From JBBSUX01 sp038234045 (lineage in GTDB: Bacteria > Pseudomonadota > Gammaproteobacteria > Burkholderiales > Burkholderiaceae_C), in NCBI GenBank assembly GCA_038234045.1, contig JBBSUX010000233.1, positions 1-5,430 of the forward strand: a stretch of 5,430 nt of DNA, read 5' to 3'. Of the stretch, positions 1 through 5,430 are shown one piece after another. The notes under the pieces are model-generated. The model was given only the letters and a program-made list of their open reading frames with translations, had not been told where the DNA came from and did no database searches. Position 1 is the first letter of the stretch. Each line of letters begins with the position of its first letter. The position numbers and the translations under genes were made by a program.

Positions 1-427
1 CTGTCGATACGCCGAGCGTGCGCAGTCGTCGGGCCAGCGCCAGCACCGCGCGATCCTTGCTGACCAGCGCGGCGCCATGCGCCACCGCCAGATCGATGAA
101 GATCTGGTCGTCCCCATCCTTGCAGACGAAAGCTGCCCTTGGCGCCGGTTCGACCAGCCGCGCGTGGCGGTCGAACGCTGCCAGCACATCGCCCGCGCCC
201 AGCGCATAGAACGCCAAGCGCGGGACGATCTGCGGATAGCCCAGAACGCGTTCGAGCTCCACCCGCATCGGCGTAGTTGCCAGCCATGTCACAGAGCGGT
301 TTTCCAGCGCGTTGCGAAGAGGCCGTGCGGCATCTTCGTCGAACACGAACAAATCGAGCACGATATTGGTATCGATGACGACAAGCTCCGACACCGACGA
401 CCCGCGTTCGCCCGACACGACGCTCAC
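1..427 (-). CDS. PIN-domain protein (COG1569-like putative ribonuclease/toxin), partial at left edge
   Basis: The reading frame starts at a GTG (427-425) and stays open for 142 codons to the window edge, so the C-terminus is missing. It matches the PIN fold of putative metal-dependent ribonucleases, close to the family annotated as 'toxin component, PIN family'. Expected acidic active-site residues are visible: D19 in VVIDTN, E57 in MRVELERVL, D104/D106/D107 in CKDGDDQIF and D125 in SKDRAVL. The GTG lies in a GTGA overlap with the stop of the upstream methyltransferase gene, which suggests translational coupling. Another GTG at 394 (VSELVVIDTN) would give a shorter N-terminus more usual for the family; neither start has a clear Shine-Dalgarno sequence. 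No antitoxin gene lies upstream; one could lie beyond the left edge. The family call is firm. Whether it is a toxin or a housekeeping RNase is open. Confidence 0.85.
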   Translation of the reverse strand, partial: MSVVSGERGSSVSELVVIDTNIVLDLFVFDEDAARPLRNALENRSVTWLATTPMRVELERVLGYPQIVPRLAFYALGAGDVLAAFDRHARLVEPAPRAAFVCKDGDDQIFIDLAVAHGAALVSKDRAVLALARRLRTLGVST

Positions 428-1677
428 CGCAGGCTGCCCGCCACCATGTCGAAACGGAACAGCCGGCATTCAATCGGGCCGTTCCACATCGGCACGCGGC
501 GCGATTCTTTCAGGCGCATGCGGCCGGGAAGTTTCAGGTCGGGCGTCAGAATCCAGGCGGTCCAGCCGGCATAGTTGCGCTTCCAGTGCGTGGCTAGCTG
601 CGCAAAGAATTCGCCACTGCCGTCTTCGGTTTGCGCAACTTCGCGGCCGCCGGCAAAGGCGGGACGTTCAGCGGCCACCTCTCGGGCCGGTCGGCCTGCT
701 GTACCCGCCACCGCAATACGCTCCCCATACGGCGGATTGAGCAGCATCACGCCGCGCTCTGCTGGCGGATCGCGCTGCAAGGCGTCGCCGCCGCGAAACT
801 GCACCGCGCCAGCGACTCCGGCGCGATGGGCATTGCGCTCGGCAAAATCCACCATCCGGAACGCAACATCACTACCAAATATGCCTACAGCGCAGTAGAT
901 ACGGGTGCTATCAGCTTCTTCTTTAATAGCATCCCATACATGCGACTGAAACGGCAATAACTTCTCGAAGGCAAAGCGTCGCAGCATGCCGGGCGGGATG
1001 CGGCAGGCAATCTGTGCGGCTTCGATCGCGATGGTGCCGCTACCGCAGCACGGGTCGTACAGCGGCAGCCCACCGCCCTCACTGTCAGCCGCATGCGGGT
1101 CCCAGCCGCTGGCGGCGATCATGGCGGCGGCGAGCGTTTCCTTCAGTGGCGCGTCGCCCTTGTCTTCACGCCAGCCGCGTTTGAAGAGCGGCTCGCCTGA
1201 GGTGTCGATATAGAGCGTGCAGGCATCGGTCGTGAGGTGCGCGTGGATGCGCACATCAGGCCACTGCGTGTTCACGTCGGGCCGCACGCCGCTCTTGTTG
1301 CGGAAGCGGTCGGCCACCGCATCCTTGATCTTCAGCGCCGCGAAATTCAGGCTGGTGAGCGGACTGTGCTGCGCTGTGACTTCAATCTTGAAGGTGTTCT
1401 TGGTGGTGAACCAGATCTCCCACGCCACCGCGCTGGCGGCGGCGTACAGATCGCCCTCATTGCGATACGGCGTATGCGAGAGCTGCACCAGCACGCGCTG
1501 GGCGAGCCGGCTGTGCAGGTTCAGCAGCAGCGCATCGCGCCAGCTGGCCCGCAGCATCACGCCACCGCGCAGCGTCAGCAGATCGTCGCCCGCCAGACCG
1601 GTTAGGCCGTGCACCTCGTCGGCAAGAAAGCCCTCGACGCCAGCGGCGCAGGGAAGAAAGAGTTGGAGCTGGTTCAT
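424..1677 (-). CDS. rlmL: THUMP-domain class I SAM-dependent 23S rRNA (guanine-N2) methyltransferase, RlmL type
   Basis: This 417-aa protein matches the N-terminal (RlmL) half of E. coli RlmKL, which makes m2G2445 in 23S rRNA using S-adenosylmethionine; it acts in the cytosol on the assembling large subunit. It begins LQLFLPCAAGVEGFLADEV, as in the family. A THUMP RNA-binding region spans about residues 50-155, followed by GWREDKGDAPLKETLAAA. The Rossmann methyltransferase domain has the SAM-binding motif DPCCGSGT (208-215), an acidic-loop motif GSD (268-270) and the catalytic NPPYGER (314-320), typical of N2-guanine methyltransferases. The C-terminus RRVPMWNGPIECRLFRFDM is also family-typical. 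A glycine/alanine-rich loop (about 321-355) follows the catalytic motif. The RlmK half of the E. coli fusion is absent, so m7G2069 formation would need a separate gene. The start at 1677 fits the family N-terminus, though no good ribosome binding site precedes it. The gene lies 51 bp after the channel gene and overlaps the PIN gene by 4 bp. Confidence 0.9.
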   Translation of the reverse strand: MNQLQLFLPCAAGVEGFLADEVHGLTGLAGDDLLTLRGGVMLRASWRDALLLNLHSRLAQRVLVQLSHTPYRNEGDLYAAASAVAWEIWFTTKNTFKIEVTAQHSPLTSLNFAALKIKDAVADRFRNKSGVRPDVNTQWPDVRIHAHLTTDACTLYIDTSGEPLFKRGWREDKGDAPLKETLAAAMIAASGWDPHAADSEGGGLPLYDPCCGSGTIAIEAAQIACRIPPGMLRRFAFEKLLPFQSHVWDAIKEEADSTRIYCAVGIFGSDVAFRMVDFAERNAHRAGVAGAVQFRGGDALQRDPPAERGVMLLNPPYGERIAVAGTAGRPAREVAAERPAFAGGREVAQTEDGSGEFFAQLATHWKRNYAGWTAWILTPDLKLPGRMRLKESRRVPMWNGPIECRLFRFDMVAGSLR

Positions 1678-1696
1678 GGAGCCGTCAAGGATAAGG

Positions 1697-1716
1697 GCGC
1701 CGGCTTGCAGCCGCGC
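1697..1716 (-). other. Small GC-rich hairpin between the channel and rlmL genes
   Basis: A perfect CGGCT/AGCCG inverted repeat (1701-1705 with 1709-1713, loop of 3) is extended by GCG/CGC across a one-base bulge (1697-1699 with 1714-1716). In the minus-strand transcript it would form just after the channel stop codon. The RNA that follows is C/U-mixed (CCCUUAUCC) and has no U tract, so it does not qualify as a classical intrinsic terminator. It could reduce read-through into rlmL or protect an mRNA end, or be chance in GC-rich DNA. Confidence 0.3.
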
Positions 1717-1728
1717 TGAGCGATGGGG

Positions 1729-2583
1729 CTATCTGGCGTTGCCGTGGGCAGCGCCTTTGCCGGAAGCGTCCGGCACTCCGGCCACAGCTGTCACTTCAAC
1801 GCCGCCCGCATCGGTGATCGCCAGCTTGCCGCGCACGGTCATGTCGCTGATGAAGCCGAACTGATCGCGCATGTCGAACGGAAAAGCCTTCAACTTGTAG
1901 TGCGTGCCCCAAGGCGTTTCCGACAGGATCACCTGCACCGGCTTGTAGTAATCCAGATAGGCGCTGGTGAGTGCCACGTCGCGCAAAGCGGCACGCACCG
2001 CGCTCGCATCATGGTGGGGCGCCAGATAGAACGACGCCACGCACATGAGGGTGCGCGAGCCGTCGTTCGAATTGGAGATGTTGTGCTTCCAGATTTTATC
2101 GTGCGGTATGTAGACGATGTTGTTGGCCGGCGTGCAGACTTCGATTGAGCGCATGCCCACAGCGCGGACTTCGCCGTAATCGCCATCGATTTCTACCCAA
2201 TCGCCGGGCCGATAGGGCCGCTCGAAGATTGCGACCACACCGGCAAGCAGGCTGCTGACGTAATCCTTGAAGGCAAAGCCCACGGCCACACTGATCGCAC
2301 CCGAGATCACCAAAAAATTCTGGAGGGTGATGTTGAAGATGATCGGTATCAGCCACAGGATCGCCCCCGTCAACAACACCAGCCGGATGATGGGGACCGC
2401 GCCGAGCAGATACAGGCGCAGCGGACTCGGCCCGCGCTCCGCCAGAAACGGTAGCACCTTGTGTGCGACCGTAATTGCAACCCAGGTGGCCAAAATGATC
2501 AGCCCGATCTTGCTGAAGCTGATGTCCTGCAGGTTGTTGATGAGCTGGGCTGCCTTTTGTTGGCCTTGGTTGACAGCGTCCAT
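1729..2583 (-). CDS. MscS-family small-conductance mechanosensitive channel
   Basis: This 284-aa inner-membrane protein has nearly the length of E. coli MscS (286 aa), whose family opens under membrane tension to release solutes during hypo-osmotic shock. Three hydrophobic segments are visible: about residues 24-47, 62-84 and 88-118. The third is the pore-lining helix, ISGAISVAVGFAFKDYVSSL, with the Gly/Ala packing of the family. It runs into the beta domain signature AIFERPYRPGDWVEIDGDYG and then VYIPHDKIWKHNISN, matching the IPNGKI.GNI region of MscS. The C-terminal alpha/beta domain follows (about 178-270), ending in a short Gly/Ala-rich tail. The ATG at 2583 has a good upstream AGGAGAA. 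The gene starts 2 bp after the stop of the 424-aa gene, so the two are very likely co-translated. The family assignment is firm; which paralogue it is cannot be told. Confidence 0.93.
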   Translation of the reverse strand: MDAVNQGQQKAAQLINNLQDISFSKIGLIILATWVAITVAHKVLPFLAERGPSPLRLYLLGAVPIIRLVLLTGAILWLIPIIFNITLQNFLVISGAISVAVGFAFKDYVSSLLAGVVAIFERPYRPGDWVEIDGDYGEVRAVGMRSIEVCTPANNIVYIPHDKIWKHNISNSNDGSRTLMCVASFYLAPHHDASAVRAALRDVALTSAYLDYYKPVQVILSETPWGTHYKLKAFPFDMRDQFGFISDMTVRGKLAITDAGGVEVTAVAGVPDASGKGAAHGNAR

Positions 2584-2585
2584 GA

Positions 2586-3860
2586 TCAGAGTTCTCCTAC
2601 GGGGTAGCCGTCTGCCTTGAGTGCAGTACGGGCGGCGGGGTAGGCAGCGGGGCGCACGCGCAACTGACCCTCGTCACTGCAACGTTCGACGAACCCGGCT
2701 GATTGAAGCGCTGCGACCAGGCCCGGCTCTTGCAGCATCGGCAACACGCTGCGTAGCTCAGGCTCGGTAAGGCTGCCGTGCATCAGGAGTGCCTGCAATA
2801 CGAGTAGCGCTGCCTGCTCGTGGTCGGGCGGCAGCTTGAATTCCGGCAGCTGCGTCACCCACAGCGTGCGCGCATCCCCCTCGGTGGCTTTTTTTACCTT
2901 GTCCGAGAGTTCATCGGTATCCGAGGAGGCGCGCAGGCTCTCGCGCCACAAATGCCAGGCAACCCACGGAATGCCGAGGCTGAGGGCCGCGAGCTGGCGC
3001 AGGAAACTGTCGTGTCCGCCGTCCTTTTCATCACCCAGCACATTGGCGCCGCTCGAAGCCATGCGAAACACGATGGGCGGCTGTTCGTCATCAGGGGTGT
3101 CTGTCGAGTCCGTCGGGTCCGTCGAGTCCATCGCTCTGGGGTCTGCGCTTCGCGCAATTTCTTCACCCTTGGCAAGATCGATAAACCAGTCGCGCAGGTG
3201 CGCTGCATTGAGGGGAGCGAAAGTCACTGGGGACGGCAGCACCAAGGTCGCGCCCACCGCTTTGGCAACAAAAGCCCACGCCCAGCTGTTGCAGCCGACG
3301 AGGCAGGGCCGCTCGAGCCGGGACAGCGCCTCCAGCAAGCTGCGAATAGTTGCGAGCCCATCGCGGCGACGCAGAAACCACTCCTCCAGACGGGGCAGCA
3401 CCAGCAGGTCCCCCATCCCACCCGGTGCGTTTCGCAGATCCACGGTGCCGAGCGGATCGCGGAGTAACTCGCGTGCCGGAGCAGGCAGCAACGGGTGATG
3501 GTGTGCCGCTGCCCAGGTGCCGACCAGATCGCCGGTGTCGCAAGGTGGAAGCACCACCAACCGCAACCAGGGCGCCCCCTGGCTCTCCTTGTGCCAACCC
3601 TGCACAGCGTCCTCCAGCTCTTCGATCAAGCGGCCGAAAGCGGGCGGGCCTGCGACCTGATTCAGCGACTTGAGAGTGGCAGGTTGTAAACCATCGCCGG
3701 GACGAATGGGATCGTCGGCGTGCGGCTGCAAGCGCAGCCGTGCAAGATGCCACAGCCGGCGAATCGCATGCTGGGTTGGCATCGCCGGAACCTCGTAGTC
3801 GCGCACCGGGATCATCGGGCGGACGGGCGCCTCCTTGGTCGGAGCGGATGGTGAAGACAT
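2586..3860 (-). CDS. Conserved-looking protein of unknown function, possible degenerate AAA+/STAND-like protein upstream of MscS
   Basis: I do not recognise this 424-aa protein. It has no signal peptide or membrane segment and is probably cytosolic. Residues 98-133 read as a beta strand (LRLVVLPP) followed by CDTGDLVGTW, placed where a P-loop would be but lacking the GK[ST] lysine. Residues 151-165 (DLLVLPRLEEWFLRR) resemble a Walker B strand without its acidic pair, and 185-200 (RPCLVGCNSWAWAFVA) a sensor-1 strand with N191. Residues 283-309 look like a lid-type helical segment, and about 351-410 (LTEPELRSVLP...LQSAGFVER) resemble a winged helix. A threonine/aspartate-rich linker (244-258) comes from a tandem repeat. 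The start at 3860 gives the longest ORF but has no Shine-Dalgarno sequence. ATGs at 3815 (AAGGAGG 14 bases upstream) and 3782 (GAGG 8 bases upstream) are alternatives. The gene sits 2 bp before the channel gene, suggesting a linked function. The coding call is firm; the fold is an inference. Confidence 0.8.
   Translation of the reverse strand: MSSPSAPTKEAPVRPMIPVRDYEVPAMPTQHAIRRLWHLARLRLQPHADDPIRPGDGLQPATLKSLNQVAGPPAFGRLIEELEDAVQGWHKESQGAPWLRLVVLPPCDTGDLVGTWAAAHHHPLLPAPARELLRDPLGTVDLRNAPGGMGDLLVLPRLEEWFLRRRDGLATIRSLLEALSRLERPCLVGCNSWAWAFVAKAVGATLVLPSPVTFAPLNAAHLRDWFIDLAKGEEIARSADPRAMDSTDPTDSTDTPDDEQPPIVFRMASSGANVLGDEKDGGHDSFLRQLAALSLGIPWVAWHLWRESLRASSDTDELSDKVKKATEGDARTLWVTQLPEFKLPPDHEQAALLVLQALLMHGSLTEPELRSVLPMLQEPGLVAALQSAGFVERCSDEGQLRVRPAAYPAARTALKADGYPVGEL
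2592..2598 (-). promoter_or_regulatory. Ribosome binding site of the MscS-like gene
   Basis: AGGAGAA on the minus strand lies 8 bases before the ATG at 2583, inside the last codons of the upstream gene. It is the strongest Shine-Dalgarno sequence among the four minus-strand genes on the left. It supports the chosen start and an efficient internal initiation on a shared mRNA. Confidence 0.75.
3103..3129. repeat. Three tandem 9-bp units inside the 424-aa gene
   Basis: GTCGAGTCC, GTCGGGTCC and GTCGAGTCC lie head to tail on the plus strand; the middle copy differs by one base. On the coding (minus) strand they encode DST-DPT-DST in an acidic, disordered-looking linker. The unit is a multiple of three, so gain or loss of a copy would keep the frame. 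Confidence 0.85.
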
Positions 3861-3874
3861 GGGCTGCGATTTTG

Positions 3875-3895
3875 AGGCAGTGCAGATGACTGCCT
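3875..3895. repeat. Inverted repeat AGGCAG-N9-CTGCCT upstream of the 424-aa gene
   Basis: The two perfect 6-bp arms (3875-3880 and 3890-3895) are separated by 9 bases. The element ends 14 bases before the annotated ATG at 3860. It could be an operator or a hairpin in the 5' leader of the minus-strand transcript; if translation starts at 3815 or 3782 it would lie well inside the leader. Chance occurrence is possible. Confidence 0.4.
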
Positions 3896-4052
3896 GTATC
3901 TGATCGGTGAGCCCAAGCTTCGGCCGCCCAATTGCCCGGATCTACCCCGTGTGTGCGCTCTGTCACGATCAGTTGGTTCGAGAGCGCCACAATGCCTGTC
4001 AGGGCCGTGTCCGCGCTCGCCGGCACAGGCGGGCATCAGACCCCGTCATCAG

Positions 4053-4063
4053 AAGGAAGGAAG
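4053..4063 (+). promoter_or_regulatory. Ribosome binding site of the DUF4197 gene
   Basis: The purine run AAGGAAGGAAG has its last GGAAG 7 bases before the ATG at 4071. This spacing decides the start in favour of 4071 over the in-frame ATG at 3951. Confidence 0.75.
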
Positions 4064-4070
4064 ACTATCC

Positions 4071-4745
4071 ATGCTCAAGCGCCACTCATCAACTCTCGCC
4101 CGGATCTCCGCCGCTGTGGCCTGCACCTGCTGCGCCTGGGCGTTCAGCCAGCCCGCTGCGGCGCAGCTCTCGGGCAACCCGATCAAGGCCATGCTGGGTC
4201 AGGCCTCCGACCAGGCGCTCGACCGGCTTGCGCAACCCGGCGCCTTTTCGGCAGATCAGGCAGTGCGCATAGCGCTGCCCGGAATGGGCGGTAATGGCAA
4301 CGTCGGCAAGCTCATGGATCTCGCTGGCAAATCGGGGATGATGGGCGACATCAATGCCCAGCTCAATCGGGCCGCAGAAAAGGCGGCCGGTGAAGCCAAG
4401 CCGATCTTCCGCGCCGCCATTGATCGGATGACTTTCAAGGACGGAATGGCGATGGCCCGTAGCAGCACCGGCGCAACGGATTATCTGAAGCAGAACACCC
4501 AGAGCGAGATCGAAGCCAAGCTGATGCCGCTGGTGCGCACTGCCCTGCAGCAAAGCGGAGCGCTGTCACATTCCACCGCGCTCTCGGCTGTCGGCATGGG
4601 AGAAGACAGCCTCACCAAGTACGTGGCCGACAAGACCACGCAGGGCATCTTCACCTATGTGGGACAGGAAGAAAGCAAAGCCCGGCAGGATCCGATCGGC
4701 ACCGGAAAACAGTTGCTGCAGGGGCTGGGCGGGATGAAGTTCTGA
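4071..4745 (+). CDS. Exported DUF4197 family protein
   Basis: This 224-aa protein has a Sec-type signal peptide: basic MLKRH start, hydrophobic stretch about 11-25, and an AAA-Q site giving likely cleavage near residue 31. Two cysteines at 20-21 do not sit in a lipobox, so it is more likely a soluble periplasmic protein than a lipoprotein. The mature part matches DUF4197: ASDQALDRLAQPGAFSADQAVRIALP near the start, INAQLNRAAEKAAGEAKPIF (94-113), RMTFKDGMAMARSSTGATDYL, and an ending TTQGIFTYVGQEESKARQDP followed by a short GLGGMKF tail. The family is found widely in proteobacteria and bacteroidetes and has no established function. The long start at 3951 would add 40 residues in front of the signal peptide and is rejected. 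The gene stands alone on this strand, converging with ykvA 45 bp downstream. No clear terminator was seen in that gap. Confidence 0.87.
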   Translation: MLKRHSSTLARISAAVACTCCAWAFSQPAAAQLSGNPIKAMLGQASDQALDRLAQPGAFSADQAVRIALPGMGGNGNVGKLMDLAGKSGMMGDINAQLNRAAEKAAGEAKPIFRAAIDRMTFKDGMAMARSSTGATDYLKQNTQSEIEAKLMPLVRTALQQSGALSHSTALSAVGMGEDSLTKYVADKTTQGIFTYVGQEESKARQDPIGTGKQLLQGLGGMKF

Positions 4746-4790
4746 TGGCGCGCAGCTCCGTCGGTTCGGGCCATTTGCGAGCGCCCTGAA

Positions 4791-5210
4791 TCAGCGGAAT
4801 GCGCCAGGGGCCCAAAGCACCCACGCACCAACCAGGACTGCTATCCAGATCGCGACAATAACCGCAGCCCCGACCCCGCTGACCGGCTTTGCGGCCCGGG
4901 ACTGTATCGATTTCTCTGCAGAAAGCCGGCACTCCGCAACCACGGCAAGAGGAGTCAGGCGCAGCGCGAGCCATATCAAGCCCGGGAGCAGGATCAGATC
5001 GTCGAGGTAACCCACCACCGGAATGAAATCGGGGATGAGGTCGATCGGGCTCAGCGCGTAAGCCACCACGAACACGCCGAGCGCCTTGGCATACCAAGGC
5101 GTTCGAGGATGCTTGGTTGCGAACCAGAGCGTCCAGGCCTCCCGTTGCAGGGCGCGCGCCCATGGCTTGATGCGGGCCATCGCGCGCCCGAAAAAACCCG
5201 GCTTTTTCAC
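4791..5210 (-). CDS. YkvA family (DUF1232) small membrane protein
   Basis: This 139-aa protein carries the DUF1232 signature [21 protein letters not shown] (residues 51-71), which is very characteristic. The function of the family is not established. Hydrophobic segments lie at about residues 40-57, 70-92 and 112-133, so it is probably an inner-membrane protein. The third segment lies outside the DUF1232 core. The N-terminus is basic ([20 protein letters not shown]). The start is a GTG (5210-5208) lying in a GTGA overlap with the rpoN stop codon, with AAGG 4 bases upstream. Both suggest translation coupled to rpoN. The stop is TGA at 4793-4791. Confidence 0.9.
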   Translation of the reverse strand: MKKPGFFGRAMARIKPWARALQREAWTLWFATKHPRTPWYAKALGVFVVAYALSPIDLIPDFIPVVGYLDDLILLPGLIWLALRLTPLAVVAECRLSAEKSIQSRAAKPVSGVGAAVIVAIWIAVLVGAWVLWAPGAFR

Positions 5211-5430
5211 AGGGCCTTGCGCAGATTCGCGGGCGCTATGCGCAGGGCTTCACGGTACTTGGCCACCGTGCGGCGGGCGCATTCGATGCCCTGCTCTTTC
5301 AACATCTCGGAGAGCTGGCTGTCCGAAAGCGGCTTCTTGGTGCTCTCTGCCGAGACGAATTGCCGGATCAACGCGCGCACCGCTGTGCTCGACGCATTGC
5401 CGCCGGCCTCGGTGCCGAGCGCCGACCCGA
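5207..5430 (-). CDS. rpoN: RNA polymerase sigma-54 factor, C-terminal part (truncated by the window edge)
   Basis: The visible 73 complete codons are the C-terminal DNA-binding end of sigma-54, which recognises -24/-12 promoters and needs an enhancer-binding ATPase to open them. The sequence reads [21 protein letters not shown], then [20 protein letters not shown], then the RpoN box [10 protein letters not shown], which contacts the -24 element. It ends [15 protein letters not shown], a tail like that of betaproteobacterial RpoN. The stop codon at 5209-5207 overlaps the GTG of ykvA. The region upstream, where lptA/lptB genes are often found, is outside the window. Confidence 0.95.
   Translation of the reverse strand, partial: GSALGTEAGGNASSTAVRALIRQFVSAESTKKPLSDSQLSEMLKEQGIECARRTVAKYREALRIAPANLRKAL

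Larger units (their letters stand above)
3861..4070. promoter_or_regulatory. Divergent intergenic region between the minus-strand unit and the DUF4197 gene
   Basis: This 210-bp stretch lies between two genes read away from each other and must hold promoters for both. I found no convincing sigma-70 -35/-10 pair and no -24/-12 sigma-54 element on either strand. What can be seen is a perfect 6-bp inverted repeat at 3875-3895, a direct repeat CATCAGA at 4034-4040 and 4047-4053, and a purine-rich ribosome binding site before 4071. The function as a promoter region is inferred from gene orientation. Confidence 0.5.

Noticed and set aside
77..574. Open frames on the plus strand across the PIN and rlmL genes (also 1217-1864)
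   Set aside because: They lie opposite strongly recognisable coding sequence, are arginine/alanine/histidine-rich as expected of antisense frames in GC-rich DNA, and show no domain.
2820..3498. Two overlapping plus-strand frames and the minus-strand frame 3163-4026 across the 424-aa gene
   Set aside because: All are in other frames of the 424-aa gene, have compositionally biased serine/arginine-rich products, and lack the tight junction with the channel gene that the 424-aa frame has.
3901..3971. Distant inverted similarity TGATCGGTGA / TCACGATCA in the divergent intergenic region
   Set aside because: The arms differ by an inserted base and are about 50 bases apart; this is easily expected by chance.
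3951..4070. Longer N-terminus for the DUF4197 protein from the ATG at 3951
   Set aside because: It would bury the signal peptide 40 residues inside the protein, while the ATG at 4071 has a good ribosome binding site and a normal export signal directly after it.
4746..4790. Possible bidirectional terminator between the converging DUF4197 and ykvA genes
   Set aside because: Only short, long-looped GC pairings (GGCGC with GCGCC) can be drawn and there is no U run on either strand.
5190..5200. U UUU UUC heptamer in frame near the start of ykvA, resembling a -1 frameshift site
   Set aside because: It lies at codons 5-7, with an intact full-length family match in the zero frame; it is simply the Phe-Phe codons.

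Overview
The window is ordinary-looking, GC-rich chromosomal DNA (GC-rich throughout by eye) from a Gram-negative proteobacterium. The best guess is a betaproteobacterium of the order Burkholderiales, possibly Comamonadaceae. The grounds are the sigma-54 C-terminus ([10 protein letters not shown] box followed by an [14 protein letters not shown] tail), the stand-alone RlmL-type methyltransferase, the DUF4197 exported protein and the codon bias. The taxon is an inference from remembered protein families, not from a search. No tRNA, rRNA, CRISPR array, insertion sequence, integrase or attachment site was seen.

Layout. Positions 1-3860 hold four genes on the minus strand that look like one transcription unit, read from high to low coordinates. 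They are a 424-aa protein of unknown function (3860-2586), an MscS-family mechanosensitive channel (2583-1729), a THUMP-domain 23S rRNA methyltransferase of the RlmL type (1677-424), and a PIN-domain protein that runs off the left edge (427-1). The junctions are 2 bp, 51 bp and a 4-bp overlap. A 210-bp intergenic region (3861-4070) separates this unit from a divergent plus-strand gene for an exported DUF4197 protein (4071-4745). That gene converges, across a 45-bp gap, with a minus-strand pair at the right edge: the C-terminal end of rpoN (sigma-54, entering at 5430 and ending at 5207) and a small YkvA/DUF1232 membrane protein (5210-4791) that overlaps rpoN by 4 bp.

How the genes may work together. 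The left unit has two halves. In the first, an unrecognised cytosolic protein is co-translated with an MscS channel. Parts of it resemble the nucleotide-binding core of AAA+/STAND proteins, but without a Walker A lysine, so it could be a regulator or partner of the channel. In the second, an rRNA-modifying enzyme overlaps a PIN-type putative ribonuclease, a pairing that points to RNA metabolism rather than a typical toxin-antitoxin pair, since no antitoxin lies upstream. On the right, ykvA directly follows rpoN, where many proteobacteria have hpf and ptsN.

The strongest candidates for something undescribed are the channel/pseudo-ATPase-like pair and the RlmL/PIN overlap. Both rest on context and motif reading only.
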